Shown here in pieces: positions 19,937 through 26,814 of a DNA stretch of 26,814 nt. Origin of the DNA: a virus; the IMG/VR virus record IMGVR_UViG_3300030202_000802, positions 1-26,814 of that record; one strand, given 5' to 3'. Under the pieces are notes generated by a model. The model did no database searches, was not told the DNA's origin, and was given only the letters and a program-made list of their open reading frames with translations. Both the position numbers and the translations under genes were made by a program. The stretch's first letter is position 1. Each line of letters starts with the position of its first letter.

Positions 19937-20488
19937 ATGTCAAAGATATTAGTAGATACAATCGACACAAGAAGCGGAACTACTACCTTAACATTAGGTT
20001 CATCCAATGCAGGTACGATTGCCTTGGGTAGTGGTGATGTGCAAAGTAATTTTTTATATCCTGCTTTTGAGGCAAACCTTGGTTCAGACCAAACTATTTC
20101 TGATAATAGTTATACAAAAATTAGCATAGGCACAGAGGTTTTTGATTCAGATAGTAAATATGATGCGAGTTCAAATTATCGTTTTACACCCACAATTGCA
20201 GGAAAGTATTTTGTTTATGGTTCAGCTCGTTTTGAAACTGACGCATCACAAATGCAATTAGGCTCTACTGCTATTTACAAAAATGGAAGTATTTACGCAG
20301 AACGGACAATAGATTTCAGAAGTAATAACGGACTTCAAATGAGTGTAGATGTTTCTGCTACAATAGATATGGATACAGACGATTACGTTGAGCTGTATGG
20401 AAAAATTTTTAAAGGTGGAGGCAGTGTAATTAGAATATTGACAACTAACAAAAGCACTAACTTTGGAGCGTATAGAATAGGAACATAA
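19937..20488 (+). CDS. Short fibre with C1q-like head (copy 2, 183 aa)
   Basis: Anchor SKILVDTIDTRSGTTTLTLG, then a C1q-like head: YPAFEANLGSDQTISDNSYT, EVFDSDSKYDASSNYRFTPT, IAGKYFVYG, IYKNGSIYAERT, TDDYVELYGK, and final YRIG. It shares the block order and many residues with copy 1, but the exposed segments differ, as expected when one scaffold is used for several receptors. Abuts copy 1 with no gap and overlaps the next gene by one base. Confidence 0.78.
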   Translation: MSKILVDTIDTRSGTTTLTLGSSNAGTIALGSGDVQSNFLYPAFEANLGSDQTISDNSYTKISIGTEVFDSDSKYDASSNYRFTPTIAGKYFVYGSARFETDASQMQLGSTAIYKNGSIYAERTIDFRSNNGLQMSVDVSATIDMDTDDYVELYGKIFKGGGSVIRILTTNKSTNFGAYRIGT

Positions 20489-21036
20489 TGAGCACATTAA
20501 AAGTATCAACAATCTCGCCTCTCGGCACTGACGCAACAAAAACAATTACTCTTGGTGAAAGTGGTGGCACATTAGGTATTGCTTCTGGTGCAAAGACATC
20601 AGGTTTTGGTAAGATTGGTCAAGTGGCTATGAACACAGCAGATTTAAATGTTACTATTGGATCTACTAGTTATGCTGAGATAAGCACTGATTTAAGATTA
20701 ACTCTTACACCTAATACTACATCTTCAAAATTTATTTATTCTTTAAACGGTACTGTTTTTACAAACGCTAACAATACAGCAACTTTTTTTGCTTTATATA
20801 AAAGCACAGATGGTGGTAGTAGTTTCTCATTAGTAGATGATGACATAGGTAGATATTATAACTATCAAGCATTATCTAGTAATTCTTTTTACAACTATAT
20901 ATGTTGGTTTGTTACAGATACACCTAATACAACTAATAGTATTATTTACACTCCTTATGCTAAATATTCTAACAATTCTACAAATTTTGGTAATAGTGGT
21001 CCTGTTACCTGTATATTAAGAGAGGTATTAGACTAA
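20488..21036 (+). CDS. Short tail-fibre/receptor-binding protein, GFGKIGQV type (copy 2)
   Basis: 182 residues: anchor STLKVSTISPLGTDATKTIT with LGESGGTLGIASG, linker TSGFGKIGQVA, then a jelly-roll head (TSSKFIYSLNGTVFTNANNT, ATFFALYKSTDGGSSFSLVD, NTTNSIIYTPYAKYSNNSTN) ending in CILREVLD. It parallels 18813 in block order. Head sequence is strongly diverged from copy 1 while anchor and linker are kept, which points to duplication followed by tip change or swapping. Confidence 0.75.
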   Translation: MSTLKVSTISPLGTDATKTITLGESGGTLGIASGAKTSGFGKIGQVAMNTADLNVTIGSTSYAEISTDLRLTLTPNTTSSKFIYSLNGTVFTNANNTATFFALYKSTDGGSSFSLVDDDIGRYYNYQALSSNSFYNYICWFVTDTPNTTNSIIYTPYAKYSNNSTNFGNSGPVTCILREVLD

Positions 21037-21530
21037 TGGCAGTAACAACAATACCAACAGCGGGAATAGCGGACAGTGCAGTCACAATAGCTAAAGCATC
21101 TGGTTTTGGTAAACTTATAGGTATACAAGATAATGTTTTAGGTACTGGTGCTGTTACAACTTCTGGCACTTATGCTGATGTTATATCAACAACATACACT
21201 CCAAGTTCAACATCTAACTATTTATATGTAGTGGTAAATGCTAATTACAGATTACATGGACTAAGCTCAACTACAACACCTAATGGTTATCTTCAAATAA
21301 TTTCGCCAACTACAACACGAGCTACTAGATTCATTGAAGAAAAATTCCCTGCAAATTCAGATAATGTTAAAGGATTTGTTTCTTTCTACGCATATTGGAA
21401 TCCTAACACTACAAGTTCAGTGGCGGTAAAATTACAATTTAAAGAAGATGCTGGAGGACAGTTTTTAGTTTATGATAATACAGATTATACAAGAGCAACA
21501 TCAATGACAATTTTTGAGGTAAGCGCATAA
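21036..21530 (+). CDS. Short tail-fibre protein with GFGK linker (164 aa)
   Basis: 164 residues. N-terminus MAVTTIPTAGIADSAVTIAK differs from the SGT-type anchor, followed by ASGFGKLIGIQ and the same head style as 18813 and 20488: TTSGTYADVISTTYTPSSTS, YLYVVVNANYRL, SSVAVKLQFKEDAGGQFLVY, final MTIFEVSA. An anchor exchange onto the same head type is a simple reading. One-base overlaps on both sides. Confidence 0.75.
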   Translation: MAVTTIPTAGIADSAVTIAKASGFGKLIGIQDNVLGTGAVTTSGTYADVISTTYTPSSTSNYLYVVVNANYRLHGLSSTTTPNGYLQIISPTTTRATRFIEEKFPANSDNVKGFVSFYAYWNPNTTSSVAVKLQFKEDAGGQFLVYDNTDYTRATSMTIFEVSA

Positions 21531-22003
21531 TGGGATACATCGGAAACCCTGCAGTCCAGGGAAATTTTTCAGTAATTGACGATATTAGCGGAAGCTTTAA
21601 TGGTTCCACCACACAGTTTACGATAGCTGTAGGGGGCACCACACAAACAATAGGTTCACTAGCATCGCTAATGATTCATATAAATGGTGTCTATCAAGTA
21701 CCAGGAACAGCCTTTACAGCGGGCTCAACATCTGGTACAATAGCATTTACATCTGCACCAGCAAGTGATGCAACATTTTCTGGACAGATATTCGGAGATA
21801 CTTTAGACATAGGTACTCCAAGTGACGCAACAGTTACTGCTGCGAAACTAACAAGTATTCAAGGCGCGTATAGAAATGTACAAACTTTGACGGGAGGACT
21901 TTCTATTGCAGCATCTGAAAATGCGAGTATAGTGGGTCCTATAACAGTGTCCTCAGGACAAACAATAAACATAGCCAGTGGCGGAACACTGGTGATACTA
22001 TAA
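21530..22003 (+). CDS. Tail-fibre protein, MGYxGNP type (copy 2, 157 aa)
   Basis: Paralogue of the gene at 18379: MGYIGNP, FNGSTTQFTIAVGGTTQTIG, MIHINGVYQVPGTAFTAGST and the linker TAAKLTSIQGAYRNVQTLTG, then the short beta end ENASIVGPITVSSGQTINIA. The linker SIQGAYRNVQTLTG corresponds to SFNGVYENLQTITS in copy 1. It contains an AGGGGGCAC copy (21631-21639) coding Val-Gly-Gly-Thr. A second start of the anchor-plus-fibres order suggests the array was partly duplicated as a block. Confidence 0.8.
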   Translation: MGYIGNPAVQGNFSVIDDISGSFNGSTTQFTIAVGGTTQTIGSLASLMIHINGVYQVPGTAFTAGSTSGTIAFTSAPASDATFSGQIFGDTLDIGTPSDATVTAAKLTSIQGAYRNVQTLTGGLSIAASENASIVGPITVSSGQTINIASGGTLVIL

Positions 22004-22013
22004 GGAGTAAACA

Positions 22014-22382
22014 ATGGCAGATTGTGCACAAGCAATACAATCAATCGGTTCATACGAGTTTGTCATAAATGGTGCCCCCTCTACCGAAGCGGAGTTTAAT
22101 TCGCAAGTTAAGTGGGTATCTGGCGCTGACTCTAACGGCACAGCTATTTTTGGCTCTAAGCCAGATGCTGTTACTTGGGCAAAAGTCAAAGCTGATATGG
22201 ACAAACAAGATGCATTCGCTGATCAGAAAGCAATCAACGAAACAGCAAGAGCTTATCTTGCTTCAACTGACTGGATGGTGGTCAGAGCAGCAGAAGGTGG
22301 AACCGCTGTACCTTCTGATGTAGCAACGAAAAGAGCGGCAGAACGTGCTAAAGTTGTGGAATACGCAAACTTTAGCGGATAG
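22014..22382 (+). CDS. Tail-fibre assembly-like protein (122 aa)
   Basis: ATG 22014 with AAGGAG. The C-terminal half (AYLASTDWMVVRAAEGGTAV, then PSDVATKRAAERAKV) is the well-known pattern of phage fibre assembly/chaperone-type proteins (xYLxxTDWYVxR...VPxxVxxxRAxAR). The N-terminal half (SYEFVINGAPSTEAEFNSQV) is a small beta region. It is followed by a similar gene with the identical AGGAGTAAACAATGGCA start context. Inference: a helper in fibre trimerisation or attachment. Confidence 0.7.
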   Translation: MADCAQAIQSIGSYEFVINGAPSTEAEFNSQVKWVSGADSNGTAIFGSKPDAVTWAKVKADMDKQDAFADQKAINETARAYLASTDWMVVRAAEGGTAVPSDVATKRAAERAKVVEYANFSG

Positions 22383-22391
22383 GAGTAAACA

Positions 22392-22721
22392 ATGGCATCA
22401 TTAGCAACAAAGGTAAAACTTTACTGCGCAGCTAATTCAAAAACTGTAGACTTTACAAAAGATGTTTTACTTCAGGATGATTCTGATGGTAAGGGTCCAT
22501 ACATAAAAGAATGGAATATTTCTGGTTTGGCTCAACCTTCAGCAGATCAACTTGCTGCACACGATTCAGCAGGTAACACTGAAGAGACAAACAATGAAGT
22601 TAAAGCTAAACGTAGAGCAGCGTACGGAGATATTGGAGATCAGCTAGACGAGATCTATACAGATATTGACGCATGGAAAACTAGAATTAAAGCTGTTAAA
22701 GACGCAAACCCAAAATCATAA
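22392..22721 (+). CDS. Tail-fibre-associated protein, XkdW/assembly-like (109 aa)
   Basis: 109 residues. Contains EWNISGLAQPSADQLAAHDS, recalling the tail-fibre assembly domain (xWNxxxLxxPTxEELxA), and a C-terminal helix RRAAYGDIGDQLDEIYTDID with AWKTRIKAVKDANPKS, a very common phage fibre-associated pattern (QLDxIYxDxxxWxxxIxxVKxxxPK). The start context repeats that of 22014. Likely works with its neighbour on the fibres. Confidence 0.7.
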   Translation: MASLATKVKLYCAANSKTVDFTKDVLLQDDSDGKGPYIKEWNISGLAQPSADQLAAHDSAGNTEETNNEVKAKRRAAYGDIGDQLDEIYTDIDAWKTRIKAVKDANPKS

Positions 22722-22731
22722 GGAGTAAGTA

Positions 22732-23280
22732 GTGGTATCACAGTTAAAGGTAAATGAGATTATAAAACAGTCAGGCTCATCAATTACGATTGGTGAAGCA
22801 GGAGATACCATTACTGTTCCTTCAGGAACTTTAGCAACTGATTTTTTTAATAGCACAGCATTTCAATCATACCAAAGTGGTGGCGACTTTACAATAAGTA
22901 ACAATACTTGGACTACTGCTCCTCTTGCAACTACTGAATATAATTTCGGAAGCGGTTTTGATACTTCATCATATGTCTATACAGCCCCTAGCACTGGTTA
23001 TTACAACTTTAATGTTACTATTATGCTTTACAATCCAACAGCAAGAAATTTTATGGCAAGGATATTAAAAAATAATACTGATGCTATAAAACAAGCAAGA
23101 AGAGAAGATGGTGCTGACGGAAAACAAGATCTAGAAAGTATTCATGTTAATGCAGTAGTGCAATTAGATGCAGGAGATAATGTAAGATTTCAAGGATATA
23201 TAGAGATGGATAGTAGTTCTGATAGAAGAATACTAGGTGGTCAATCGAATACTTATGCTAAAGGCGAGAGGATAGGTTAA
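22732..23280 (+). CDS. Short fibre with C1q-like head (copy 3, 182 aa, GTG start)
   Basis: Starts at GTG 22732 behind AAGGAG. Anchor VSQLKVNEIIKQSGSSITIG with AGDTITVPSG, then a C1q-like head: NSTAFQSYQSGGDFTISNNT, FDTSSYVYTAPSTGYYNFNV, RILKNNTDAIKQ, LDAGDNVRFQGYIEM. It is a more distant member of the C1q group, and the last strand differs. The coupled TAATG with the next gene places both in one translation unit. Confidence 0.72.
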   Translation: MVSQLKVNEIIKQSGSSITIGEAGDTITVPSGTLATDFFNSTAFQSYQSGGDFTISNNTWTTAPLATTEYNFGSGFDTSSYVYTAPSTGYYNFNVTIMLYNPTARNFMARILKNNTDAIKQARREDGADGKQDLESIHVNAVVQLDAGDNVRFQGYIEMDSSSDRRILGGQSNTYAKGERIG

Positions 23281-23813
23281 TGACTAGTAAACTCAAAGTA
23301 AACATACTTGCTGATGGCGGTGATAATGCCATTATGACTTCTGATGGGTCAGGCTCTTTAACACTTAATAATGCTGCATTGAAAAACACTCCTGCTTTTT
23401 TTGCAAAATTAGGAAGTAATCAAACTATTGCAGATGGTGCTTGGACAAAAGTTAATTTTAGCACAGAAGAATGGGACACAGATTCTGCATACGACACTAG
23501 TAATTATCGTTTTACAGTTCCAAGTGGTGAGGGTGGTAAATATTTTTATTCATATTCAATGTTTATATCTGGTCTTGATGAAGGTGAATATTGCCAATCA
23601 AGATTATACCTTAATGGATCATCAATTAACGAAGGTTTTGCAAGATCATATTCACAGAATAATATTGAGATAACAGTAGGCAGAGCGTCAGTCATTGATT
23701 TATCAGTAGGTGATTATCTTGAAGTTTATGCACAACAAACAGCGGGATCTAGTGAAACAATAAGTGCTTCAAATTTTTCAACTTGGACAATGTATAAATT
23801 AATAGGAGTATAA
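23280..23813 (+). CDS. Short fibre with C1q-like head (copy 4, 177 aa)
   Basis: Anchor TSKLKVNILADGGDNAIMTS, then NTPAFFAKLGSNQTIADGAW, TEEWDTDSAYDTSNYRFTVP, GGKYFYSY, SRLYLNGSSINEG, VGDYLEVYAQQTAG and final MYKLIGV. The SNQTIxD and YDxSxYRFTxP blocks match copy 2. It overlaps copy 3 by one base and is separated by one base from the larger fibre gene. Confidence 0.78.
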   Translation: MTSKLKVNILADGGDNAIMTSDGSGSLTLNNAALKNTPAFFAKLGSNQTIADGAWTKVNFSTEEWDTDSAYDTSNYRFTVPSGEGGKYFYSYSMFISGLDEGEYCQSRLYLNGSSINEGFARSYSQNNIEITVGRASVIDLSVGDYLEVYAQQTAGSSETISASNFSTWTMYKLIGV

Positions 23814-23814
23814 C

Positions 23815-24933
23815 ATGGCATTAAATACAATACCCAATAAAGGTTTAACAAATCAAGGTTATCCAAGCGATAGGATCGCAACTCCTTTAATTATCAATGG
23901 AGATATGCAAATTTCACAAAGAGCCACTAGTTCAACAGGTAAAACTTCATCAGGATATTATGCTTGTGATAGATGGCATATTAATCTTACTACTTTAGGA
24001 ACTTGGACTATTGCACAAGAAACTTTAACAAGCGGTAATGCTTATAATGCAGGTTTTACAGAAGCTTTTAGAATGGATTGCACCACTGCTGATGCTTCAC
24101 CTGCGGCGAGTGATGGTTTATGGGTAAGGCAAAAATTTGAAGGACAAAATCTTCGTTCTTTAAAAAAAGGCACATCTAGTGCTGAAAAACTTACAGTAAC
24201 ATTTTGGGTTAAATCAAATAAAACAGGAACTTATACCACTGGTTTTTATGACCATGATAATACAAGATTTGTTTCTAAAAACTATACAATATCTTCAGCA
24301 GACACTTGGGAGAAAAAAGTTATAAACTTTCCTGCTGACACATCAGGAGCAATGGATAATGACAATGCAGTAAGTTTAGATTTAAGATGGTATTTAGGTG
24401 CAGGTTCAAATGCTACAGGTGGTACACAAGCAACCACTTGGGAAAGTTTTACAGCAGCAAATGCTATACCTAGCAACCATGTTAATTTAGCAGATAGTAC
24501 ATCAAATGATTGGGCAATCACAGGTGTTCAACTTGAAGTCGGTGAGTTTGATTCCACATCTATACCTAATTTTCCTTTTGAGAGTTATGAGAGTAACTTG
24601 AATAAATGTCAAAGATATTATTTTGAGGAAGGTAATAGTGCTAATGGTTATGTAGCAGTAGCATTAAATACTTCTGCTTCTCCTTTTAGATTTTACTTTC
24701 CAATAACAATGAGAACAGCCCCTTCGGGAACTGTAGTAGGTACAGTAAATACCGATTTAAAACTTTACCACAATGGACAGTTTAGAACTTTAACTAATGT
24801 ATATTTTGCAAACATAACAGCAAACAGTACAAAAGTTGAAGTAGATTCTTCTGGTGCCTTTGATGTAGCTAGAGGGGGACATTTTTATTTTGCAACCTCA
24901 ACAGGTAAATTTAAATTTGATGCGGAGTTATAG
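23815..24933 (+). CDS. Larger tail-fibre/adhesin with carbohydrate-binding-like domain (372 aa)
   Basis: 372 residues. N-terminus MALNTIPNKGLTNQGYPSDR, then LIINGDMQISQRAT, the NGD-x-x-I-x-Q-R motif of phage fibre and CBM-like proteins. A jelly-roll domain fills residues about 60-245 (SGYYACDRWHINLTTLG, ...VTFWVKSNKTGTY, ...WAITGVQLEVGEFDST). After SNLNKCQRYYFEEG comes a C-terminal beta head (FRFYFPITMRTAP...GHFYFATSTGKFKFDAEL). This is the largest protein of the cassette and probably its main receptor binder. Confidence 0.78.
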   Translation: MALNTIPNKGLTNQGYPSDRIATPLIINGDMQISQRATSSTGKTSSGYYACDRWHINLTTLGTWTIAQETLTSGNAYNAGFTEAFRMDCTTADASPAASDGLWVRQKFEGQNLRSLKKGTSSAEKLTVTFWVKSNKTGTYTTGFYDHDNTRFVSKNYTISSADTWEKKVINFPADTSGAMDNDNAVSLDLRWYLGAGSNATGGTQATTWESFTAANAIPSNHVNLADSTSNDWAITGVQLEVGEFDSTSIPNFPFESYESNLNKCQRYYFEEGNSANGYVAVALNTSASPFRFYFPITMRTAPSGTVVGTVNTDLKLYHNGQFRTLTNVYFANITANSTKVEVDSSGAFDVARGGHFYFATSTGKFKFDAEL

Positions 24934-25107
24934 ATGATACAGACAATAACAAAAATAACATTTGAAATTGATAATTCAATTACATATAAAGTTGTTTTTC
25001 AAGATAATTCAACAATCTATGTTCCTCACAATACAGACAACAGACACTACCAAGAAATACTTGAGTGGGTTGCCGCGGGTAATACAATAACCGACCCAGG
25101 AGCGTAA
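24934..25107 (+). CDS. Mini fibre-associated protein (57 aa)
   Basis: ATG 24934 follows the fibre stop directly; 57 codons to TAA 25105-25107, overlapping the next ATG (TAATG). The end HYQEILEWVAAGNTITDPGA matches a phage pattern I recall (N-x2-Y-Q-x2-L-x-W-V-A-x-G-N-T), found in short proteins beside fibre genes and as C-termini of fibre helpers. No clear separate ribosome site except GGAG in the upstream gene. Probably a fibre helper; function inferred. Confidence 0.65.
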   Translation: MIQTITKITFEIDNSITYKVVFQDNSTIYVPHNTDNRHYQEILEWVAAGNTITDPGA

Positions 25108-25307
25108 TGAAAATAGATCTTAAATTAATAGCACCTTATGTAGTAATGGCTTTTGGTATAGCCGTGACATGGGGCATGTGGTCTGAAAGACTAGATGCTG
25201 TTGAAACTAAAGTAGATAGTATTACTCAAATGCAACAGGACATTGCCATTATCAAAGAGAAGATAATGTGGATGGAGAGTTACTTAGTAAATATACCTAA
25301 CAGGTAG
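25107..25307 (+). CDS. Small membrane protein with coiled coil (66 aa)
   Basis: 66 residues: a membrane helix at about 7-25 (LIAPYVVMAFGIAVTWGMWS) and then a coiled coil (LDAVETKVDSITQMQQDIAI and on). One membrane segment with the remainder helical resembles small holins, spanin-like proteins or membrane-bound lysis regulators, but no endolysin lies nearby, so the role stays open. Starts in the TAATG overlap with the previous gene. It is laid out like the 170-aa protein at 9034. Confidence 0.65.
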   Translation: MKIDLKLIAPYVVMAFGIAVTWGMWSERLDAVETKVDSITQMQQDIAIIKEKIMWMESYLVNIPNR

Positions 25308-25324
25308 GAAAGGGGGCACGGCAA

Positions 25325-26814
25325 ATGCCATTAGTACAATTAACAGCGCCTCCAGGAGTTATCACAGACATAACAGATTACCAAGCGCAGATGCGTTATA
25401 CAAACGCAGACAAGGTGCGCTTCTTTCAAGGCTATGCAGAGAAGATAGGTGGTTGGACTAAACGATTTAGTTCATCGCAACTACAAGGGCAATGCCGTAA
25501 AATATTCCCACATAGAGATACAGATGGTAGTAAGTTTATATTTATGGGAACATCAACTCACTTCTTTGTGGAGTACAGTGGTCAAGTATATGACATCACT
25601 CCATTTAGAACAGACCCAATAACTTTAACTAATCCATATACCACAGGTTCTGCAGGTTCTAATGTTGTCACAGTCACACATGCTAATCACGGTTTAGCTA
25701 ACACTAGCCCAGGTTCTCGTGTTGTTGTGCAAACAGCAGTAACCTTTGATGGTGTTACTATTGCAGCACAAGAATATGTAGCAACATATATAAGTGCAAA
25801 CCAATATTCTATTGTGGCATCTTCGGGTACAGCTTCATCTGGTGGTGTTACAGGCGGAGGTTCTATAACAGTTAGATACCTAACTAACAACGGACCAGAC
25901 GATGGTTTAACAGGCTATGGTTTTGGTGCTGGTTTGTGGGGAGCTTCTTCATGGGGTACTGCACGTTCAGGTTCTGGTGTTGTGTTGTCTCCTAGAGTTT
26001 GGTCTATTGATGCTTTTGGTGAGGACTTGGTAGCTTCTGTAGGTGGTGGTGAAGATACAATATATTATTTTGATGTCAGTGCTTTTGTAGCAGCGCCCAG
26101 TTCATTCAGAGGAACTACACTAGCTTACTACGTGACAAACACATTAAGTGGAGATGCTTCACAGATACCAACTAAAGTTGGGCAAGTGTTAGTATCTACA
26201 CCAGATAGACACTTAATTGTATTCGGTGCTAATCCTCAAGGTTCTTCTACATATGATAGAATGACCATAAGATTTTCAGATCAAGAAAGTTTAAGTACAT
26301 GGAACGCCCAAATAACAAACACAGCTGGTGAACAAAGGTTAGGTACAGGAACTAATATAGAAGCAGTAGAAAAAGGTCGTGGTCAGATATTTGTATGGAC
26401 AGATGTAGATGTTTATTCTATGCAATTTATTGGTCCGCCTTTTACATTCTCGTTCTCTGTACTTGGAGAAATATCAGGTACTATATCTAAGAACGCGGCT
26501 ACCACAATTGAAGGTGCGTCATTCTGGATGGGTGTGGATAACTTTTACATGTATGATGGTGCAGTAAGAACTTTACCATGTCCAGTATTACAGCACGTGT
26601 TTGATGACTTTAATCAAGTACAAAGAGAAAAAGTATTTGCTGGTCAGAATATTAAGTTCAATGAGATATGGTGGTTCTATCCATCAGAAGGTTCAACTGA
26701 TATTGATAAGTATGTCATATATAATTACATAGACAACAACTGGTCAATCGGTACATTAGATAGAACAGCATGGGTAGATTCTAATATCTTTGCTAATCCA
26801 CTAACCGTAGACAA
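25325..26814 (+). CDS. Tail nozzle protein, P22 gp10/T7 gp12-like (3' end outside window)
   Basis: Starts at ATG 25325 and stays open to the window edge (496 codons). The N-terminus MPLVQLTAPPGVITDITDYQ, then RYTNADKVRFFQGYAEKIGGW, is the classic start of podoviral nozzle/packaged-DNA stabilising proteins. Later blocks: GFGAGLWGASSWGTARSG, RLIVF-type RHLIVFG, IRFSDQESLSTWN, and FIGPPFTFSFSVLGEISGTI, GASFWMGVDNFYMYDGAVRT, all typical of this propeller family. It closes the tail tube. An AGGGGGCAC copy overlaps the ribosome-site region (25311-25319). Confidence 0.8.
   Translation, partial: MPLVQLTAPPGVITDITDYQAQMRYTNADKVRFFQGYAEKIGGWTKRFSSSQLQGQCRKIFPHRDTDGSKFIFMGTSTHFFVEYSGQVYDITPFRTDPITLTNPYTTGSAGSNVVTVTHANHGLANTSPGSRVVVQTAVTFDGVTIAAQEYVATYISANQYSIVASSGTASSGGVTGGGSITVRYLTNNGPDDGLTGYGFGAGLWGASSWGTARSGSGVVLSPRVWSIDAFGEDLVASVGGGEDTIYYFDVSAFVAAPSSFRGTTLAYYVTNTLSGDASQIPTKVGQVLVSTPDRHLIVFGANPQGSSTYDRMTIRFSDQESLSTWNAQITNTAGEQRLGTGTNIEAVEKGRGQIFVWTDVDVYSMQFIGPPFTFSFSVLGEISGTISKNAATTIEGASFWMGVDNFYMYDGAVRTLPCPVLQHVFDDFNQVQREKVFAGQNIKFNEIWWFYPSEGSTDIDKYVIYNYIDNNWSIGTLDRTAWVDSNIFANPLTVD

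Larger units (their letters stand above)
6248..25319. repeat. Dispersed 9-base word AGGGGGCAC (nine copies)
   Basis: Exact copies, plus strand: 6248-6256, 8138-8146, 14461-14469, 17746-17754, 21631-21639, 25311-25319; minus strand: 10037-10045, 13732-13740, 22072-22080. A near copy AGGGGGCAA is at 3236-3244. Six copies lie in genes in different frames (Gly-Gly-Thr four times, Lys-Gly-Ala-Pro once, antisense once), two in terminator stems, one in a ribosome-site region. By base composition I would expect well under one copy. Confidence 0.7.

Noticed and set aside
18379-24933. Diversity-generating retroelement acting on the fibre genes
   Set aside because: No reverse transcriptase and no template/variable repeat pair seen in the window; the heads look C1q- or jelly-roll-like rather than C-type lectin-like.
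18379-24933. CRISPR-like or simple repeat array
   Set aside because: The repetition is between paralogous protein domains, not short identical repeats with spacers.

Overview
The window is a contiguous stretch of a tailed-phage (Caudoviricetes) genome. It is AT-rich and densely packed, with short intergenic gaps, TAATG/ATGA gene junctions and strong Shine-Dalgarno (SD) sites. Protein families and style resemble uncultured marine bacteriophages. That habitat call is inference from remembered family resemblance; no host marker (tRNA, integrase, auxiliary metabolic gene) lies in the window.

Layout. (1) 1-2180 is a leftward set of very small genes of unknown function, separated by structured intergenic DNA: inverted repeats, UUCG hairpins and a recurring TGTCGCA word. 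(2) At 2239-2277 a strong rightward sigma70-type promoter, embedded in a nested dyad, starts the rightward virion operon almost directly on the terS start codon. (3) 2286-7100 holds the packaging genes: small terminase, large terminase, portal and a small basic protein. (4) 7094-9546 is an insert of three exported or membrane proteins with overlapping ends. (5) 9529-10607 encodes an Hsp20 chaperone with its own promoter and terminator, a small helical protein and a GroES-like co-chaperonin. (6) 10612-14788 is a head module: promoter, scaffold-like protein, conserved structural protein, decoration-like protein, major capsid protein and two small structural proteins, with hairpin terminators between them. 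(7) 14799-18371 holds connector/adaptor genes and tail proteins, including one with tandem repeats of about 20-22 residues. (8) 18379-24933 is a run of twelve short, end-to-end tail-fibre or receptor-binding genes and fibre-assembly-like genes, built from a few exchangeable domains. (9) 24934-26814 has two mini-genes and the start of a P22 gp10/T7 gp12-like tail nozzle gene cut by the window edge. Two adaptor-like proteins plus the nozzle suggest a short-tailed (podovirus-like) virion; no tape-measure gene is present here.

How it fits together: terminase and portal package DNA into a shell built by scaffold, capsid and decoration-like proteins. Phage-encoded Hsp20 and GroES probably help fold virion proteins. 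Adaptors and nozzle close the head, and the fibre cassette supplies host recognition. The most unusual signals are: a 9-base word, AGGGGGCAC, present nine times on both strands from 6.2 kb onward regardless of reading frame; SD-sequestering hairpins before a leftward gene and before the decoration-like gene; a two-frame overlap encoding membrane or signal segments in both genes; and the modular fibre array.
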